From Gammaproteobacteria bacterium (GTDB lineage Bacteria; Pseudomonadota; Gammaproteobacteria; JAKDMP01): a stretch of 64,000 bases of DNA. Below are positions 18,103 to 27,383 of the stretch, in pieces. Under the pieces are notes generated by a model, which was not told the DNA's origin, did no database searches, and saw only the letters and a list, made by a program, of their open reading frames with translations. The DNA is taken from contig JALUYA010000005.1 in NCBI GenBank assembly GCA_027018875.1, forward strand, positions 34,968 to 98,967. Direction: 5' to 3'. Each line of letters opens with the position of its first letter. Positions within the stretch are counted from its first letter, which is position 1. A program made the translations under genes and the position numbers.

Positions 18103-20444
18103 GGGCCTGGCTTTTTGTCGAGCAGCGACAACGGGGCGGCCAGCCAGGAAATTGCGATCCCCAGGGTAACCGTGAGCCCGAAGGCATGTACGACAGGAAT
18201 ACTGCTTGCTCCGAGCAGCCCGAAGGAGGCGAGGGTCGTGATGGTGGCGAGCCCGACCGCAATCCGGGTCGTTCCCTGGTGGTGCCCCGCGCCTTCGCGG
18301 AGGAACACGGCGTAGTCCACGCCAATGCCGGCAACCAGCATCAGGGCGACAACCACGAATACGTTAACCGGCTGAGCGATCCAGCCGAGAAACCCCAGCG
18401 TCGCCCCGGCCGCGGCAAGGGGAGGCAGCATGACCGCAAGCGAGCCCCGGAGGCCATAGCGCAGCAGCAGTAATAAAAAGATAAGCACGTAGCCGAGGCC
18501 TACCCAGCGCATCGTGTGTTGCCGGATGCGGGTGAAGGTGGCGTTCAGCCGTTCCAGCGGGTTGACATAGGCGACGCCGGGCACCAGGGTCGCAAGGTTA
18601 CGGAGCGTGGGCGAATCCGCGTGACCGTAAATGGGTACCAGCAGGGCGGTTCGGTCCCGGGTGCGGATTACCAGGCGTTTCAGGAAAGGCGCCATGGCTA
18701 ATATTTTGGTGGGAGTTATCAGCGCTGCGTTGCGCTGCCGCCAGGCCTCGACCAGGGGGGTAACCAGGGATGTCGGCAGGCCCGCGGCCCGGACTCCGCG
18801 CAGTAGCCGCTTGCCCGTTGCTCCGAGCGCTTGCCGCCAAGCCGCCCGGGCGTGCCGCTGGCGGGTGGGCGAGGGGATGAAGCCGGAAAGCCCGAGCAGG
18901 GCGATGCCCGGTAGATGCCTTGCCACCACCGTGGCCAGGCGGCGGGAGCGCGCCAGTGCCAGCGGGAGCGAGGTTCCGCGGACGAGGAAAAAGCTTCCGC
19001 TCGGCGGGGTTCCCAGCAGCCGGTTGACGGCGGCGGTTTGGACGAGCAGCGCGCGCTGTGGGTTTTGCAGCCCGCGCAGGTCGTCCGTGGCATGCAGGCG
19101 CCGGAGCCCGGCTACGCCGGCGATGACCACGAGGGCGAGCAGTACAAGGCGCCACCGGGGAGATAGCCGGCGAGGAGGGTTCGCCACTTGGCGCAAGAAC
19201 GGCGGCGGGGGGCGCCGGGTTCCCGCAAACAATGGAAACCAGGCAAAGACCGTGAGGCCGGCGGCCGCTAATCCGGCCATGGAAAATGTGGCGAGTTGAC
19301 GCAGGGCCGGAAATGGAGTAGCGGCCAGAAAAGCAAACGCGATAAGGCTGGTCACCAGGCCAAGGCCCAGCCCTGGGGCGATGCGGACGAGCGTGCCGGG
19401 GGCAGAAATCAACCGGTAATCGGTAAGGTAATGAAAGGCGTAATCCACGGCGATGCCGAGCAGAGTGGTCCCCAGCACCAGGGTAAGCAGGTGGATTTGG
19501 CCGAACAGGAGCAAGGTTGCCGCGGCCCCCGTCGCGGCCCCGACGGCCAGTGAAACGGAGGTAAGAACAAGGGGACGGATGCTGCGGAACAGGATCACGA
19601 TAATGAGCACGATGAGCCCGGTCGAGGCGGCGCTCAGCCAGCCGATTTCGCGTTTGCTGGAGGCGCGTTCGGCGGCGGCATACAGGGCGGGGCCACTCGC
19701 ATCGAGGCGGCAGGCCGGGCAGAGGGAGTGCAGGGTTTTTCGGGCCGTGGCGACGGCCTTGACCGCTCGTGCCTCCCCCCGGGTTCCCAGGGCGGTGGCC
19801 CCGAGATCGAGCGGAATCAGGTACGCCGCCTCGCGGCCAGTGGTGGCGACCAGCAGCCGGTCCTGAGGAAGTAGCCGGGGATAGGGCCGGGGGAGGTCGG
19901 CCAGATAACGGCTAAGAAAGCCGCCGGGGTCCGCGGGGGTGCCGGCCGGGCTCCCAGGCATGGCAAGCCCGGCGTCCAGGCGCGCCAAAAAGGCCTCGGT
20001 TTTACCGCCGGCCAGACCGCGGATATCGGTAGGGGTGAGGAGTTCGAAGCGGTGGGTGCGGTACAGGCGCAGCAGCTCGGCGGTCGCCCCCCGGCCCGTC
20101 TGGAGATGCAACCCCGATGCCGCGAGCCGGTGGCGAATCGCCGTGGCCGCTTGCTCCGTGAGTCGGGTGTCGGGGCCGCTTACCGCCAGGATCAGGCTGC
20201 GCAGGAAGGCATTGCGGCTGCGGGCCATGGCCTGGCCGAGCAGATCCGTCGGCCCCGCCCCGGGGAGCAAGGCGAGAAGATTCGAATTGATTGCCACCGG
20301 GCTATAGCGCAGGCCCGCCCCGACGAGTAGCGCGATCCACAGTACCAGCCAGCCCAGGGCGATGCCGATATTACCGCGATCGCCGGCGGCAAGCAGGCGG
20401 CCGTGGAGGGCGCGAACTACCGGATTCGGGGCCGCTGTTCTCAT
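18099..20444 (-). CDS. MMPL/RND-family lipid exporter (ApeM-like)
   Basis: 781 residues, two repeats each of one lone and five clustered membrane segments with a large periplasmic loop after the first helix. The conserved acidic/tyrosine helix motif appears twice: GIAVDYAFHYLTDY (first half) and GIGVDYAVFL (second half). It most likely moves the finished polyene lipid across the inner membrane, working with the LolA-like and DUF3261 proteins encoded on both sides. Overlaps of 4 bases at both ends show tight coupling. Confidence 0.88.
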   Translation of the reverse strand: MRTAAPNPVVRALHGRLLAAGDRGNIGIALGWLVLWIALLVGAGLRYSPVAINSNLLALLPGAGPTDLLGQAMARSRNAFLRSLILAVSGPDTRLTEQAATAIRHRLAASGLHLQTGRGATAELLRLYRTHRFELLTPTDIRGLAGGKTEAFLARLDAGLAMPGSPAGTPADPGGFLSRYLADLPRPYPRLLPQDRLLVATTGREAAYLIPLDLGATALGTRGEARAVKAVATARKTLHSLCPACRLDASGPALYAAAERASSKREIGWLSAASTGLIVLIIVILFRSIRPLVLTSVSLAVGAATGAAATLLLFGQIHLLTLVLGTTLLGIAVDYAFHYLTDYRLISAPGTLVRIAPGLGLGLVTSLIAFAFLAATPFPALRQLATFSMAGLAAAGLTVFAWFPLFAGTRRPPPPFLRQVANPPRRLSPRWRLVLLALVVIAGVAGLRRLHATDDLRGLQNPQRALLVQTAAVNRLLGTPPSGSFFLVRGTSLPLALARSRRLATVVARHLPGIALLGLSGFIPSPTRQRHARAAWRQALGATGKRLLRGVRAAGLPTSLVTPLVEAWRQRNAALITPTKILAMAPFLKRLVIRTRDRTALLVPIYGHADSPTLRNLATLVPGVAYVNPLERLNATFTRIRQHTMRWVGLGYVLIFLLLLLRYGLRGSLAVMLPPLAAAGATLGFLGWIAQPVNVFVVVALMLVAGIGVDYAVFLREGAGHHQGTTRIAVGLATITTLASFGLLGASSIPVVHAFGLTVTLGIAISWLAAPLSLLDKKPGP

Positions 20445-20992
20445 CGGTTCCGGGAAGAGGCGCTACCCGCCGGCGGTGCGGGCGTTGCGGCGGTGAATTC
20501 GAGCCGGGTGCGACTGCCGCCGGCCTCCTCGATGAGAATCCAGCGGGGCGGCAAGCGGGTGCTGACGATGATGCGTCGAACCGAGAGGGCGAGCGTTGCA
20601 CTACGCGGTACAAGGACCAGCCCCGCGGAGGTACGGCTCGTCTGGAAAAAGCGTTCGAGCGCCGAGGGGTTGCCACCCAGCAATGCCGTAAACAATTTGA
20701 ACAGCACCTCCGCCCAGGGTGCCTTGGCGAGCGACGAGGTTTGCGTTTGCCCACCCGGGAATGTCTGGTGGATGGTGCGATCCTGAATTTCAAGCCGATA
20801 TTGATAGGGGCGGTCGATGGCCCAGAGGAGGCGGTGCCCGGGGACAAAGCGCAGGTGCCCGTGTAGTACCAGGGATCGGCGTGCGCCGGCCGGGGTTCGG
20901 GTTTCAACGAATTGCGCCCGATAGATGGGAACTGCCCGGGCCGTTACCGTTACGAGCGCAAGCAGGAGGGCCGGCAGCAGGCGGCGGATCAC
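20441..20992 (-). CDS. LolA-like periplasmic lipid carrier (ApeL-like)
   Basis: 183 residues with a Sec signal (VIRRLLPALLLALVTVTARA). The mature part has the LolA-type half-barrel features FVETRTPAGARRSLVLHGHLRF and a C-terminal sheet ending RTRLEFTAA. It probably ferries the polyene lipid across the periplasm. GTG 20992 is preferred, since GGGAAAGG precedes it and it gives a normal signal peptide; the open frame reaches an ATG at 21082 with an implausible N-terminus. Confidence 0.78.
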   Translation of the reverse strand: MIRRLLPALLLALVTVTARAVPIYRAQFVETRTPAGARRSLVLHGHLRFVPGHRLLWAIDRPYQYRLEIQDRTIHQTFPGGQTQTSSLAKAPWAEVLFKLFTALLGGNPSALERFFQTSRTSAGLVLVPRSATLALSVRRIIVSTRLPPRWILIEEAGGSRTRLEFTAATPAPPAGSASSRNR

Positions 20993-21121
20993 GGCCTTTC
21001 CCCAATCAGGGGCGTGACCCGACAGGCGCTTGCGGTGATGGATGGTTGCCCAAGAGGCTGGGAATCGAGCGGCATCATGCACCCGGGCATCGGAAGGGTA
21101 TAGAAGGATAGCAAGTAGGGC

Positions 21122-21877
21122 TCATCCGGATGAGATGCGCCTGCCGGGATCCCGGGTCGGGAATCCGCGGTGCCGCCAGAACCCGGCGAGGAGGCGAATG
21201 TGGAGCCAGGTCATTCGCAGGTTGTCCCTGACCATGCGGTAGTGGGAGATGCCCCGTTCGGGATAACGCACCGCGACCGGGTAAAAGCGGATCGGAACCC
21301 CGGCGCGGTAAAGCCGCACCATGATTTCGGTATCAAACTCCATTCGTGAGCCGAGGTGGGTCCGCCGGGATAGCGCCAGGGTTGCGGCCAATGGATAGAC
21401 CCGGAAGCCGCACATGGAATCGCGAATTTCCCGCGAATAGGTCTCCGCCCAAACCAGCAGGTGGGTCAGCCAGCGGCCGTAATAGCGGTATATCGGAACG
21501 GAGTCGTCGTAACGGGGGATCGCCGAAATCAATGCCCCGGGTTCGGTCGCGGCCAGGTCCAGGAGGATTCCGGCATCGCCCAGGTCATGCTGGGCATCGG
21601 CATCAACCTGCAAGGCATGGGTGTAGCCGCACTTGGCCAGAATTTCGAAGCCTTCGAGCAGTGCGGCCCCCTTACCGCAATTGCGATCCAGACGGTGTAA
21701 CCCGATGTCTGCGCCACCGTCTTGCTCCAGGAAATCCAGAATCGAACGAGTGGGTTGATCGCTGCCGTCATCCACCAGCAGGACGAATAGTTTCCATTCG
21801 CGCAGCTTGGCAACAACATCGACGATCGTGTCCGGGTGGTTGTAAATGGGAACGATGGCCGCAGGGTGGAAGCTCAT
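21122..21877 (-). CDS. Family 2 glycosyltransferase of the polyene cluster
   Basis: 251 residues, GT-A fold: N-terminal AAIVPIYNHPDTIVDVV, the nucleotide-binding VLLVDDGSD, and the metal-binding ALQVDADAQHD. The C-terminal part is soluble without clear membrane helices. It should glycosylate the lipid head group of the polyene. The start ATG 21877 overlaps the dehydratase stop (ATGA). A gap of about 130 bases separates it from the LolA-like gene. Confidence 0.85.
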   Translation of the reverse strand: MSFHPAAIVPIYNHPDTIVDVVAKLREWKLFVLLVDDGSDQPTRSILDFLEQDGGADIGLHRLDRNCGKGAALLEGFEILAKCGYTHALQVDADAQHDLGDAGILLDLAATEPGALISAIPRYDDSVPIYRYYGRWLTHLLVWAETYSREIRDSMCGFRVYPLAATLALSRRTHLGSRMEFDTEIMVRLYRAGVPIRFYPVAVRYPERGISHYRMVRDNLRMTWLHIRLLAGFWRHRGFPTRDPGRRISSG

Positions 21878-22257
21878 GAATCGAAGCACAGGGTGCCACC
21901 GGAAATGTTCTCTCCGCTACGGTGGTATTGAAACTTTATCCGTTCCGCGCAATGGGGATCCGCTTGCAACAGGAGCGTTAAGCGCTCACCGGGGATTACC
22001 GGCTGCCGGAACCGCAGGCACTCGATATGGCGCGGGTCGTGGTGGTAACCAAAAACCAGCTGGGCTCCGGCAATGGCCCATCCCAGCTCGGCTACGCCGG
22101 GCAGTATCGGTCTGCCGGGGAAGTGCCCCCGAAACCAGGCTGAATCGGGCGGCACGGCAAGTTCCAGGCGTTCGCCCCGAGGGACCGGGTTCCGGGTGAT
22201 GACCAGGGGGTGAAACCGGGAAGGTTCACTCTCCGCTGAGAAGTTATGCCCGGTCAT
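21874..22257 (-). CDS. 3-hydroxyacyl-ACP dehydratase, FabA/FabZ family (ApeI-like)
   Basis: 127 residues. The FabZ-type active-site stretch FRGHFPGRPILPGVAELGWA carries the catalytic His; the acidic residue of the FabZ pair is the Glu in GVAELGW. It dehydrates 3-hydroxyacyl-ACP to the enoyl product, leaving double bonds in place because no enoyl reductase is encoded here. It is separated from the upstream acyltransferase by 236 non-coding bases, so it may have its own promoter. Confidence 0.85.
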   Translation of the reverse strand: MTGHNFSAESEPSRFHPLVITRNPVPRGERLELAVPPDSAWFRGHFPGRPILPGVAELGWAIAGAQLVFGYHHDPRHIECLRFRQPVIPGERLTLLLQADPHCAERIKFQYHRSGENISGGTLCFDS

Positions 22258-22493
22258 GAGGGCACCCCAGGCGATGTACGCCCTTTTCGGCAGCGGCGCC
22301 GATTCTTATCTTGCGACGGTTCCGGGGGTAAATCCCGCGGCCGGTAAGCCTTGGCAACACCCGGGTTGGGCCTGGCACGGCAATCCGGCCCGGATGGAAT
22401 TTTTTATCCTGCCGGGCCCCATGGTGAGCGATGGTGGGGCCGAGTTCAAGGCATGCGCTCGAGGTGGCATGTAGAGGTTGCCGACCGGGCTCA
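22258..22493 (-). other. Intergenic gap inside the polyene operon
   Basis: 236 bases between the PlsC-like acyltransferase and the dehydratase, with no convincing coding frame on either strand. It contains a hairpin-prone stretch around an A/T run at 22387-22417 (GCCCGG and CCGGGC arms). A thioesterase (ApeK) gene found in typical clusters is not here. Confidence 0.4.
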
Positions 22494-23390
22494 TTAAATT
22501 TGCTGGTGGGGACTGGATGGATGGAGTCGTTCACGGGCAGGCGGAGGCAAACCAGGCCCTGTATTTTCCCCGATCTGTGTGTCGAATGCCAGTAGATCGG
22601 TGAAGGCCTGAGTCAAACGCCGCGCCGCGATAGCAGGTGGAACCGCCTCTATTGCGGCTAATTCGCCTGGACTGACCGGCCGGCCGACACCCAATCGGTA
22701 CTCAACTCGACCTTGGGGCATGCGATACCAGGGGCGGGAATGGGTCAACATCGGCGGGTTGCACTCGATTTGTATGGGTAGCACCTCGAATCCCGCGCGC
22801 AAGGCAATCTGGGCGGCCCCGCGGTGCAAGGAAAGTGGCACCCCCGGGCGGGTGCGTGTGCCTTCGGGGAATATCAGTACCGGTTCATTTCGCATTCGCG
22901 CCTCCCGGCAAAGATCGATCATGGACAGGGGATCGGCATTGTCGATGTAACCACTGAGGCGAGCGCACAGGGCGAACAGGGAGTAGTGGGCGAAACGGTG
23001 CTTGGTAATGCAACGCGCATCGGGCAGATAGGCAAGGAGCACGATTGCATCGATCAAGCTCGGGTGATTGGCAATGATCAGCCTTCCCGCAGCCCGAGCC
23101 GGCAAGGCAGCTGGATTTTCAATGTGAAACTCTACCAGGCCCAGTACCCGGATCCCGCCCAGCAGCCGGCGAAACCACCAGGAGGCGAAGTGGCGTGTAC
23201 GCCGGGCGCGTACGGCCGGATCCGGACTGGACAGGAGTCCAAGAGTCACGACCAGTGGCGTGGCCAGCAGGGTGATCAGCGAAAACCCGGCAAAGCACAG
23301 CCCGGCGCCGGTGCTGCGCCAGAAGCTGGTGCGATCCGCCGGGAGTTCGCAATGACCGGAAGAGTTACCGATTGGTGTTCCCGTTTCCAT
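22494..23390 (-). CDS. 1-acyl-glycerol-3-phosphate acyltransferase-like protein (PlsC family)
   Basis: 298 residues with an N-terminal membrane segment (CFAGFSLITLLATPLVVTLGLL). The acyltransferase motifs are NHPSLID (NHxxxxD form, about 120) and FPEGTRTRPG (about 195). It should attach an acyl or polyene chain to the lipid carrier. The frame opens at 23423, overlapping the preceding lipoprotein gene; ATG 23390 is the likelier start and still overlaps it by 26 bases. Confidence 0.8.
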   Translation of the reverse strand: METGTPIGNSSGHCELPADRTSFWRSTGAGLCFAGFSLITLLATPLVVTLGLLSSPDPAVRARRTRHFASWWFRRLLGGIRVLGLVEFHIENPAALPARAAGRLIIANHPSLIDAIVLLAYLPDARCITKHRFAHYSLFALCARLSGYIDNADPLSMIDLCREARMRNEPVLIFPEGTRTRPGVPLSLHRGAAQIALRAGFEVLPIQIECNPPMLTHSRPWYRMPQGRVEYRLGVGRPVSPGELAAIEAVPPAIAARRLTQAFTDLLAFDTQIGENTGPGLPPPARERLHPSSPHQQI

Positions 23391-23868
23391 ATGCGAGCAC
23401 CGCGAGATTGGTACGCAAATCATGGGTGAGGGCTACCACCCAGTTGTTCCAGTGGCGGTTGATGATAGCAACGGATTTTCGCTGGACCCCTTTTCGTTGA
23501 GCTGATTTACGATTCCAGTCGTACCAATTGGGGCTGGCCGGTGGCTTATGGGTGGTTACGTGGGTTTTATGGTAGTCGAGCCCCCGGCTGCCGAGGTAGT
23601 AGAGGCGGATGTCGTGTACGGTATAGCCAACCCGGATGCGAGCGCTCCAGCTGTTGCCGATCAGTTTTGCGGTGTAACTGCCGGGGCGGTGCCCGATGAT
23701 AATCCATCCGCGCCCGATCAAGGCCCTGCGAATGGCGTGTTGGACCTGCATCGGGGCGATACCGGGCGGTATCGCCACCGGGCGGGGATGCAGCATCGGG
23801 GCGGTGGTGCAACCGGCTACAAACAGCAGGGCCGGCAGGAGTAACAACGAATAAAAACGAAATTTCAA
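23365..23868 (-). CDS. Small lipoprotein of the polyene cluster
   Basis: 168 residues. A TTG start at 23868 is chosen because AGGGAGAA lies five to six bases upstream and it gives a clean lipoprotein signal: KFRFYSLLLLPALLFVAGC. The mature part has a repeated beta pattern (GRGWIIIGHRPGSYTAKLIG, RVGYTVHDIRLYYLGSRGLDY) seen in cluster-associated lipoproteins of unknown function. The longer frame to 24132 overlaps the acyltransferase gene and is unlikely. Confidence 0.6.
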   Translation of the reverse strand: MKFRFYSLLLLPALLFVAGCTTAPMLHPRPVAIPPGIAPMQVQHAIRRALIGRGWIIIGHRPGSYTAKLIGNSWSARIRVGYTVHDIRLYYLGSRGLDYHKTHVTTHKPPASPNWYDWNRKSAQRKGVQRKSVAIINRHWNNWVVALTHDLRTNLAVLAYGNGNTNR

Positions 23869-23905
23869 AGCTATTCTCCCTAATGAATGATTACCGTTAC
23901 TCCTT

Positions 23906-24883
23906 TTACCGCAAGACAGTGGGGGAGTCAATATTTTTACCGCTATTTCTTGTGGCTGGCTCCCAGAAATCAAAGAAGTTGAACCAGTTCCAAGGGGTTT
24001 GCCGGGCGTAGTGCGCAAGACGGTTAGCGTAGCGGCAAACGAGCCGTTGCGTCGCTTCCCGGCGCCGGCCGCGAGGAACTCTCTGCCCCGCTTCCAGCAG
24101 CTCGAAGTGCAGATCATAGCGCCGTCCGCCACGATAGACCCCCAGGAACAGGATAATGGGGGCGCCCAGTATCAGCGCGGCCTCGATTCCCCCGCTGGGG
24201 AAATCGGCTGGAACACCCAGGAAATCGCAACTTACCCGGCGTTCCCCGCGGGTGCCGATGCGATCCCCAAGCAAGGCGACAAACTCGCCCTGGCGTAGCC
24301 GCTCCGCCAGATGCAGCAGCACATCGGGCCGGCCGAGCGGAATAATACCGTGCGCGAGATCGGGATCGATGCGGGCCAGTTCCCGGGTGATCAAGGGATT
24401 TTGTTCGACATACTGAAGGATGCTGATAGGCAGGCCCGCACGGTGTATCCCCAGCGCCCGCAGCGCCTCGAAGCTACCGAAATGTGCCCCCAGGAGGATG
24501 CCGCCGCGGCCTTCATCGCGCAGCCGGGAAAGAATCTCTGCGCCCCGGGTGCGGATGTCGAATCGATGCTCGTGCCCGGCCAGCAGGAAAACCCGATCCA
24601 GGGTCACGCAGGCGAAGTTCCAGTAAAGGCGGCGGATATCGCTCCACCGGCCGGGGCGATCGAGGGCCCGGGTGAAAAATTTACGCAGCTGGCGCTGTTC
24701 GTCACGCGCCCGCAGCAGGTACCAGGCGACGACGAAGCCGAGCAACAGCCGGCTTGCCCGGCGCCCGCAGCGCAACGCGAACCAGCGGATGAGGACCAGC
24801 CCGAGGCGGGTGCCCCGTTCACGCTGCTCGCGCCACCCGGGCGAGGCAAGCATAGCCCGGGCATCGGGGTCAGGAATAGGCAC
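23906..24883 (-). CDS. LpxL/HtrB-like lysophospholipid acyltransferase
   Basis: 325 residues of the lauroyl-acyltransferase superfamily, inner-membrane associated. The catalytic HX4(D/E) motif appears as GAHFGSFEALRALG (about 133), with the later GDRIG and FPSGG blocks. In aryl-polyene clusters a protein of this type acylates the lipid anchor. Its start overlaps the AMP-ligase stop by 14 bases. No fused glycosyltransferase domain is present; the separate GT2 gene at 21122 may cover that role. Confidence 0.82.
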   Translation of the reverse strand: MPIPDPDARAMLASPGWREQRERGTRLGLVLIRWFALRCGRRASRLLLGFVVAWYLLRARDEQRQLRKFFTRALDRPGRWSDIRRLYWNFACVTLDRVFLLAGHEHRFDIRTRGAEILSRLRDEGRGGILLGAHFGSFEALRALGIHRAGLPISILQYVEQNPLITRELARIDPDLAHGIIPLGRPDVLLHLAERLRQGEFVALLGDRIGTRGERRVSCDFLGVPADFPSGGIEAALILGAPIILFLGVYRGGRRYDLHFELLEAGQRVPRGRRREATQRLVCRYANRLAHYARQTPWNWFNFFDFWEPATRNSGKNIDSPTVLR

Positions 24884-26180
24884 GGTTATGGACCCGATCG
24901 AACCGGGATATCACCTCTAGCAGGGTCGCGCGAGTGAGCTTGCCGGTGGCATTGCGCTCCAGTTTCTCTACCTTGATCAGGGGCCGGGGAAGAAACACCG
25001 GATCCAGAACCGCGGCAAGCTGACGCCGAATTTGGTGCTTGCTCAGAGTCGGCGCGACGATCACGGCGGCCAATCGAGTACTGTGTGGTTCGGGCAGGAT
25101 GAAGCTGCCGTCCTCAACGCCGGCAATGGCAAGCAGACGGCGGTTAAGCTCACCGAGGCCAATGCGTTTGCCGGCGATCTTGACCTGGTCCGCCTCGCGC
25201 CCCAACAGCTTGAAACGGCCATCAGGCAGGAGTTTCAGTCGATCGGCCAGCGGGCGTGGATGCCCTAAGTGGGGGGCGTTGACCTGAAACCTCCCCCCCA
25301 AGGTTTCGATCAGGCTGATGCCGGCATACGGCTCCCATTCGGCCTGGCGGGTGGTTCGCCGCGTTGCGATCGCCCCCGCCTCGCTGCAGCCATAGATCTC
25401 TTGCAGTGGGGCCTGGAAACGGCGTTCGGCTTCGCGGGCGCACGCGGGATCGAGCGGTGCGGTGGCCGATAGGATGAGCGCGATTTCTGGCCAGTCGAAA
25501 CCTACGCGCAGACAGGCATCGAGATGCACCGGGGTGGTGACCAGCATCCGCGGCGGCGGCAGGGATTCGAGCGCCGCATGGACATCGGCCGGATACAGGG
25601 GGTGGCCGCTGTGGATGGAGGCGGATCCCCCCAGGGCCAGAAGGACGCTGGATTCGAAGCCGTAGGAATGTTGGGGCGGGACCGTGGCGACGATATTCAT
25701 GGGCCGCTGTTCCAGGCCAAGCCGGTCCAGGGTCAACTTGGTGACCCCCTGTAGCTCGCCCCAGGTCTTGGCCTGGGGCCGGGGATAGCCCGTGCTGCCC
25801 GAGGTGAACAGTACCGCCACTTGCCGCTCGCAGGGAATCAGGGGTGGGGTCTGCGGCGCCGGGTTGTGTTGCGCGGGTGCCCCGCGAACCGTGGCGTCGT
25901 CGATGCGTATGGCGCCGTAGCCGGTTTCCAGTTCGGCGATCAGGCCGGGGGCGGTGGATGGAGGCAGCAAGGAGCAGGTACCGCGTAACGCACAGGCCGC
26001 AAAGGCGATGGCGAAATGGTATCGGTCGGTGCATAGGTTGAGGGCATAAGCGGCTTCAGGCAGGGTGGCGGCCAGGGCATGGGTATGGGCCAGAAATTCG
26101 TGGCGGCTGATTGCGCCTCCCGCTTGCCGGGAAAATTTCGTGTTCAGGTCGAATTCGGCGAGGAGTGGATATGCACTCAT
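24870..26180 (-). CDS. AMP-dependent acyl/aryl-ACP ligase (ApeH-like)
   Basis: 436 residues of the ANL superfamily. The P-loop-like motif VLFTSGSTGYPRPQAKTW, the EIYGCSEAGAIATR adenylate-binding motif and the C-terminal hinge LLGREADQVKIAGKRIGLGELNRRL with the catalytic Lys (ATGKLTR) are intact. It probably activates an aromatic acid starter, such as a cinnamate or benzoate derivative, for loading on the ACP. The substrate is inferred from context. It overlaps the upstream membrane-protein gene by 4 bases. Confidence 0.82.
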   Translation of the reverse strand: MSAYPLLAEFDLNTKFSRQAGGAISRHEFLAHTHALAATLPEAAYALNLCTDRYHFAIAFAACALRGTCSLLPPSTAPGLIAELETGYGAIRIDDATVRGAPAQHNPAPQTPPLIPCERQVAVLFTSGSTGYPRPQAKTWGELQGVTKLTLDRLGLEQRPMNIVATVPPQHSYGFESSVLLALGGSASIHSGHPLYPADVHAALESLPPPRMLVTTPVHLDACLRVGFDWPEIALILSATAPLDPACAREAERRFQAPLQEIYGCSEAGAIATRRTTRQAEWEPYAGISLIETLGGRFQVNAPHLGHPRPLADRLKLLPDGRFKLLGREADQVKIAGKRIGLGELNRRLLAIAGVEDGSFILPEPHSTRLAAVIVAPTLSKHQIRRQLAAVLDPVFLPRPLIKVEKLERNATGKLTRATLLEVISRFDRVHNRAYS

Positions 26181-26857
26181 GCCTGAAAGATACGCCGGTA
26201 GTCAATGTGGGACAAGGCTTTCAGACTGGCCAGCACGCCGGGCCGATCTTCACCTCTCAGGTACCACTGGCGGAATAACCATTCGGCCACAAAGAAGGCG
26301 ATGGGTAGGGCCAGGGAGAACCGGTTCTGCCACAGGCGCCATAAAGCGGGCGTACTCGCGAAAGTCAATCCGAGGCTGATCCCGGCAAGCATCGCCATGA
26401 ACAGCCCCCAGGCCCAGGTTACTGCCCGGGTATAGTCGAATACCCGCGATGACTGGTCGGGGCCGATCGCGGAGGCGATTTGGGTAATCACGGCATGGTG
26501 CCCGGGGCGGAGGCTACGCAGGAAGTGGACGGCGATGTTGGCCTGAATCAGGACCAGAACCAGCCTGAGGGCAATGCCGGGACTGAACAGGAAGGCCCCG
26601 CCCAGCAGGATGCCCAGATCGAGGCCGCTAACCCAGGCGGTACTCTGGTGCCGTTCCCAAAGCGCCCGGATGCAGGCGAGAGCGAATAAGCCGATGATCA
26701 AAAACAGAACGGCGGGAAGATGCCCCCCCAGGTTTTCCAGGGTGATGATCGAGACGATGCCCGCCCCTATCAGCAGGCGCACGGCGTGAATCCCTGTTTT
26801 TCTCAGAAGCAGGCGCGGCCGGGGTGTAGATGTCAGTGGCTCGGCGTGCGAATTCAT
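26177..26857 (-). CDS. COG4648-type integral membrane protein
   Basis: 226 residues with several hydrophobic segments (LLIGAGIVSIITLENL, AVLFLIIGLFALACI, GLDLGILLGGAFLF, WGLFMAMLAGISLGLTF). Proteins of this kind sit between the ACP and the ligase in polyene clusters; the function is not established. It starts 17 bases after the ACP gene and overlaps the ligase gene. Confidence 0.7.
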   Translation of the reverse strand: MNSHAEPLTSTPRPRLLLRKTGIHAVRLLIGAGIVSIITLENLGGHLPAVLFLIIGLFALACIRALWERHQSTAWVSGLDLGILLGGAFLFSPGIALRLVLVLIQANIAVHFLRSLRPGHHAVITQIASAIGPDQSSRVFDYTRAVTWAWGLFMAMLAGISLGLTFASTPALWRLWQNRFSLALPIAFFVAEWLFRQWYLRGEDRPGVLASLKALSHIDYRRIFQA

Positions 26858-26874
26858 AGTGGATTATGAGTGAT

Positions 26875-27141
26875 TCAGGCAGCGGTCGTTCGGTGAGTGC
26901 TAATAAATTGTGCCAGTGCCGCGAGGGAGGCAAAGGCCTCGCGATTCGCGGTGTCGTCGGCTTTCAACTGTACGCCGTAGTGTTGGGACACCGCCAGGGC
27001 GATTTCCAGTGCATCGATCGAATCCAGGCCGAGTCCCTCGCGGAACAGGGGTGCCTGGGGATCAATATCTTCAGGTCGTATATCCTCGAGTTCCAGGGTG
27101 GTAACGAGCAGTTCCGCAAGCTTACGCTCAGACTCGGTCAT
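26875..27141 (-). CDS. Acyl carrier protein
   Basis: 88 residues. The phosphopantetheine attachment site is GLGLDSIDALEIALAV (Ser about 42). Carries the growing polyene chain. Typical aryl-polyene clusters have two ACP genes; only this one is found. It is preceded by 242 bases without a gene, with an extended -10-like TGCGATAAT on the minus strand near 27182, so it may start a second transcript. Confidence 0.9.
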   Translation of the reverse strand: MTESERKLAELLVTTLELEDIRPEDIDPQAPLFREGLGLDSIDALEIALAVSQHYGVQLKADDTANREAFASLAALAQFISTHRTTAA

Positions 27142-27176
27142 CGTGGCGGCTGATCCCTTTTGTTTTGATTTTTAAA

Positions 27177-27185
27177 ATTATCGCA
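27177..27185 (-). promoter_or_regulatory. Possible extended -10 promoter before the ACP gene
   Basis: On the minus strand TGC-GATAAT fits an extended -10 element, about 40 bases upstream of the ACP start, inside the 27142-27383 gap. No good -35 is seen. This gap holds no coding frame with family similarity. Confidence 0.3.
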
Positions 27186-27383
27186 TAAACGGAATCTTAC
27201 CGGGACGCACCCGGAGGCGGCAGAATTACGCCGGCACTGATGCGAGTCGGTGGCCATCGACGGGAGGCCTTGGCCGGGATGATTCGGCCATCCGGCGAGG
27301 GGTTCACCGGGCCTGCCGAGATGGAAACCGCTGTCGCGGTTTATCCTGTGGATGTCTCGGTGTATACCGGCGCCCATTCCCAT

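Noticed and set aside
22258..22493. 96-codon frame between the acyltransferase and dehydratase
   Set aside because: Composition is shadow-like, it overlaps the dehydratase start and no motif is present.
27142..27383. A second acyl carrier protein gene in the gap
   Set aside because: No frame on either strand contains a DSxD/E attachment motif.
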